A stretch of DNA of 64,000 nucleotides, taken from assembly GCA_024138025.1 (NCBI GenBank), contig JAMXBD010003390.1, positions 1-64,000 on the forward strand, written 5' to 3'. The stretch is from Combretum micranthum (lineage: Eukaryota; Streptophyta; Magnoliopsida; Myrtales; Combretaceae). Every line of letters begins with the position of its first letter. Position 1 is the stretch's first letter. This document shows positions 60,183-64,000 of the stretch, one piece after another. The notes below the pieces were generated by a model. It was not told the origin of the DNA. It saw only the letters and a list, made by a program, of their open reading frames with translations, and did no database searches. The translations under genes and the position numbers were made by a program.

Positions 60183-60881
60183 GGAAAATGAGGAGGGATT
60201 TTTGTGTGATTAAAATAAAAGAAAATTAAAACAAATTGAGGGAGAGGGAGAGGGAATAGGCGCCGGCCACTTTGAGAGGAGAGAGGGAGTGATTTTATTT
60301 TTTTTTTTTGTTAAATAAAAGATGTAATAAGTAAGGTAGATGTGAAATAAAGTTATGGGAAAGGTAAAAAGTTAAGATAATAGGTTATGTAGAGTGTAAG
60401 AGTAGGTGTAAGAAAAAGTAGAGATAGAAGAATAGTGTAGAATAGTAATGAATAGTGTAATGTAAAGTAGATATGACAATTAAAGTACCGGTAGTAAGAA
60501 AATACGCGTATAATAGCTATATCTGTTATTTTTACTTACCGAAAAATTATGAAACTGATATTTTTGGAAAACTTATATTTTTACGAGTCTAACGGTATAT
60601 TCGGAATATTTTTACTGTTCCGGGCTTCCGGACACGTTTTTCAAGAACTGTCCGATCGGGTTCGAAGGACACCGAATTTCGCGAAACTGAAACTTTTATA
60701 AAACCTATGGTTATTACGACTATTTAGCTAATTATCCCAACTTCGTTTTTCCGGGCCAAAGAAAACGGCAATGCCGGATTTAGATTGATACGGTAAACTA
60801 GGGTTTTGTTGACCTTTAGGGTTTCGTTTGACTTTGTTAGGGTTTTATGCTAAACCGATTCTGAAAATTTAGGGGTTTACA

Positions 60882-60898
60882 ACCTACCCCCCTTAAAG
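60882..60898 (-). promoter_or_regulatory. Polypurine tract of LTR D element
   Basis: CTTTAAGGGGGGTAGGT on the - strand, immediately upstream of the LTR start TGTAAACCCC. Confidence 0.85.
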
Positions 60899-62606
60899 AA
60901 AGTTTTGTCCTCAAAACTTGGAAATTCCTACTTGTGGTTAAAACTTGGTTACTTGGGTTACGCGTCCTTTTTTCAAAATTTCTTCAATTGGTTTCCTCGT
61001 TCATCCTATGTACTCTTGTGGATGCATATCGTATTGGGTATATCTTCATAAGGAAAAAAATTCTCTTTTAAAACATTAACCTTTATCCTTATAACTTGAT
61101 TCCTTAACCATTTGTTTAAACGGGGAATTGTTGTACATCTACAATATGTTTTCGTAATAATTAACTTCCTTCTCGTCTTGTGATTACCTTCTATCTTTGA
61201 ACTCTCCTGATTCTTATTTCGAGACTTTTATGGTTTTCTTTTCCGATTCACCTCATTTCGTCTATCTTGTGCCTTTATCATCTCATGTGATGCTCTTGAT
61301 TGTTCTTCCAAGGTATCAAATGGTTCTCTTGTAGTATCAGGGGTCCAAAGTTCTTTATTAGTTCCTTTACGTTCTCATTCTTGCGTCCAGGGTTGTCATA
61401 TCTTTTACTGACCTCTTTTGCTTTTAGCTCTTTTTCCTTTAGAGAGCGTTATATTGACTGATTTAAAACGAACTACCTTTGTGAGCTACTCAATGTATAC
61501 CATCATCCTTGCCTTTCTTGCTATTTGTGAAAAAATTCCAGATCTTGAGAAGGTTAATTCTGTTTTCATCGAAGTTCATAAACCTTTTCGTCCTTTGGTG
61601 TTTTGATTCTTTTATCCATATTTCATTTCTTCTAATGTCCCTTTGAACTTTGGTTTATCTGAGTTTTCTTTAAATATGTTATTGGTCCCAAATTATGAAC
61701 CGTACTCATGATTCCTTCTTACTACTTCCTTGTCCTTAGGTTATGCCAACTCATCCTTTGGCTTCCTTTAATACAGTTTTTTCCTTTATTCCTTCTTTAT
61801 CCTTCGTATCTTCTCATCTAAGCTCTTTCGTGATTTTGATACGGTTGATCTTAATATCCTACTGACGTGGTTCCTCTTTAAACCTTGTTTGTGAGCTTCC
61901 AGGTTTGGCTCTTGACTTCTCTTCACTTTCCCATACTTAAGATTACACTCTTAGTTTGCTTCTTTCCTTCTTCATCATAAGCTGGTCGGTATGTTTCGTG
62001 ATGGTATACTTCACTTTGTAAGGCCTTGATTCTTCTTGTTGTTGTTCTTCCAACTTCCTTATTAGGCCTTTTTTTTTTCCGTGTTTCGCTGAGTAAAAAT
62101 TATATCCCAAAAATTCTTTCCAAAATTTATTGGAACTTATGGTTGTCTCCAAAGGTCAGTTCCTCTTCTCACTTTAGCTATTTAATTTTCTTTTATCATC
62201 TTGAAAGAATGTGTCTGTTTCTTTCTTTTGTTAGCAAATCCTTTGCCAAATATTTCCTTTTTGTTTTATAAGCTCTATGTTTTCCTTGTTTCTTCTTATT
62301 GGGATATTATTTGAGAGGTATACATTTTTTCAAGAGATTACTTATTTCCATTATTCCTTAGAGTCATGGGTGACTTCATGTTCTCACGTCTTTGCTGGAA
62401 GTTCGACCAATTTTCTTGGGTTTCATCATTCTTTCGTATTTTCTTAAACTAGGTTGATCGTTCGTCAATAATGTAATACTTTGAACTTCAAGAGAGTAAA
62501 ACATTCTGATTTACTAAACTTCTCATGTATACAAAAGGGGATTATCGTTCCTATTCATCCATATACAGAAAACTTTACATTCCCCTGTTACTATAAAGAA
62601 ACAACA
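60899..62606 (-). other. Non-coding spacer of LTR D element
   Basis: Between gag and the polypurine tract, where protease, RT, RNase H and integrase should lie (about 3.5 kb in a full chromovirus). It is only 1.7 kb, pyrimidine-rich on the + strand, and shows no RT or integrase motif on either strand. A short frame at 62152-61943 has a Gln/Glu-rich stretch but no family I recognise. The element is a non-autonomous derivative or internally deleted. Confidence 0.55.
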
Positions 62607-64000
62607 TCAATAAAAGACGGTTGGAGATTGACTGGTTCCCGCATCGCTGTTATAGCCTCTAATATATTCCAGGGCAGTCAAATTTCCATTCTCTTTGTTT
62701 ACTTCTTCACCTATCCATCGTCCCTGCAAGTTGTATACTCGAATTCCCGAAGCAGTAGGTCCAGGTCTGCTTTCACTTCCACTTCCATTTCCTTTCTTCA
62801 TTCTTATAGGAATAACTTCTTCTGATGATCTTGATAGAATGTTTCTTCCTTGTGGACAATTGTTGGCAAAATGTCCTTTCTGATTGCAAACATAGCAAGC
62901 ATCTATCCCTTGTTTAGGGCTTTTGACATCTTATGGTTTGTATTTCCACAGAAGAAACACTTTCCAAATAGCTGGGGCACTTCTTCGGGTAGTGTGCTCC
63001 ATTGCACTTCCAACACTTAATACCTCTTGGTGTGATCCTTTTATTGTCGCTCTTGATTTTCTTGGTAGAGGCATGAGATGGGGTTCTATGTAAAATTCCC
63101 TTTTGATGATTGGGTCTTCTTCCTCCTCTATTCTTTCTCTCCTTTTCCTTGCTCCTTCCACAATCCGAGCTCTTTCCACTAATTCTCGAAAATTTCTTAT
63201 GTCAAATTCTTCCAACTTCATCCTTAGGTCTTCGTCCAATCCTCCTATAAAGACTTGCCTTTTCAATTCTTCACTGTACTTATAGGAGTCTGGTGCATAT
63301 TGCAACAATCTACTGAACTCAGTCTCATATTGCTCGATTGTTCTTCCTTTTTGTGCAATTTGTAAGAAGTCGCGCTATATCTCACTCTTAAACTTCCTGG
63401 AAAATAATTCTCCAAAAACTCATGTCTAAACATTTCCCAAGTGATTGGAGTCATTAGATCTCTTTTCCTTGACTCCCACCATATCCTAGCGTTTAGACGA
63501 AGCATGAATGTTCCATACTTGACTTGCAAATGGGGCGGAACTTCATATGCATCAAAAGACATCTCTATTTGAGATAACCAATCTTCTGCCTCCTCCGGCT
63601 TGTCATAAGCTCCTTCAAAGAAGCGGTTACTTTTGATGAAGTTAGGTAACATGCTCTTGTATGGTCTTGGCGGTGGAGATGGAGGTAGGGGTGCACTTTG
63701 GTTATGCATGTTCCTATGCACAGATGCCTCTGTTGAAGCTTGTTGTGGTGGTGGGGTTGGTATAGCGGCTGTCGCTGATGCTGTTGCTGGTGTTGCCTCT
63801 GGTTCAGGTGCTTGGGCTGGCATATTTTGCCTAATTTCTTCTAATACGTGGGTTAGGTGTCCTAATGTGGCGTGTAAGTCCCTTTGAGGTGCGGCGGCTC
63901 CTTGTACAGCAGGTTGATCGCTTCTATGTCTGGTTGGTTAGAGGCGCTTCGCTCCCTTCTTCGTCTACTCTATTTCGGCTGTTTTAAACTTTTCTAAGTC
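62607..64000 (-). pseudogene. gag: Tekay/Del-like chromovirus gag, partial
   Basis: Runs off the right edge. 63823-63263 has a Pro/Ala-rich start and the gag core KSMLPNFIKSNRFFEGAYDK, AEDWLSQIEMSFDAYEVPPH, LNARIWWESRKRDL, then MFRHEFLENYFPGSLRVRYS. The same frame extends upstream of 63823 (GHLTHVLEEIRQ), so the true start is at about 63970 or beyond. After a frameshift, 63308-62931 continues: YKYSEELKRQVFIGGLDEDL and RNFRELVERARIVEGARKRR. A zinc knuckle CYVCNQKGHFANNC reads near 62903-62862, then GIRVYNLQGRWIG, like the chromovirus gag end. The gag wording is that of Tekay/Del chromoviruses, known for very long LTRs, which agrees with the 3.7-kb LTR. Confidence 0.75.

Larger units (their letters stand above)
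57158..60881 (-). repeat. Giant LTR copy D, 3' LTR (3724 bp)
   Basis: + strand begins TGTCACGCCCC and ends AGGGGTTTACA, so on the - strand it runs TGTAAACCCCT ... GGGGCGTGACA. Next to 60881 lies a polypurine tract, so this is the 3' LTR of an element continuing to the right. Contains the 43-bp tandem units (57747-57860), the core block (58470-58565), a GGCGCCGGCC island (60258) and the TATA box (- strand, 60182-60173). Confidence 0.9.

Overview
This is a stretch of plant nuclear DNA made almost entirely of nested, decayed transposable elements and one integrated viral genome. I see no intact host gene, no tRNA or rRNA gene and no CRISPR array. The families present (Ty3/gypsy chromovirus-like and Athila-like elements, a Sirevirus-like Ty1/copia element, a TRIM-like element, a florendovirus-like caulimovirid), the low GC and the very long LTRs point to a flowering plant, probably a eudicot. 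I cannot name the species.

The dominant signal is one superfamily of giant LTRs (about 3.2-5.4 kb, starting TGTAA.CCC and ending GGGGCGTGACA or close to it). Four copies are solo LTRs with exact 5-bp target-site duplications found by reading the flanks: A 9556-14963 (GGTTT), B 21783-26658 (CGTGG), C 26902-30142 (AGAGA) and I 51168-55015 (CCTCT). Copy D, 57158-60881 (- strand), is a 3' LTR with a polypurine tract and a Tekay/Del-like gag running off the right edge. Copies E, F, G and H are older and broken up by later insertions.

Layout: 1-1045, unclassified AT-rich retroelement-like sequence. 1046-17332, LTR G (- strand), split by the viral copy (about 1750-9090) and by solo LTR A; its right end cuts into an Athila-like RT fragment (17333-17975, + strand). 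18088-20890, a gag-protease Ty3/gypsy fragment (X, - strand), cut at its gag start by LTR E. 20891-31388, LTR E (- strand) split by solo LTRs B and C. 31389-34250, LTR F (- strand) with a 52-base poly-G run. 34440-35150, a GGGTTAA-rich DNA-transposon-like block. 35540-50635, LTR H (+ strand), split by an unclassified 1.7-kb insert, by a 10.5-kb Sirevirus-like copia element (39013-49464) and by another LTR fragment. 50636-57157, the 3' end of a chromovirus (Y, + strand), holding a TRIM-like element (50913-56068) which itself holds solo LTR I. 57158-64000, LTR D, a 1.7-kb non-coding spacer and a gag remnant.

The viral copy keeps recognisable movement protein, coat-protein/zinc-knuckle, protease, RT and RNase H regions plus a second reading frame, but frameshifts and stops break it in many places; I treat it as a fossil. 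All retroelement genes here are also broken. Nothing forms a working pathway. The interest lies in the insertion order, LTR evolution and a few odd junctions.
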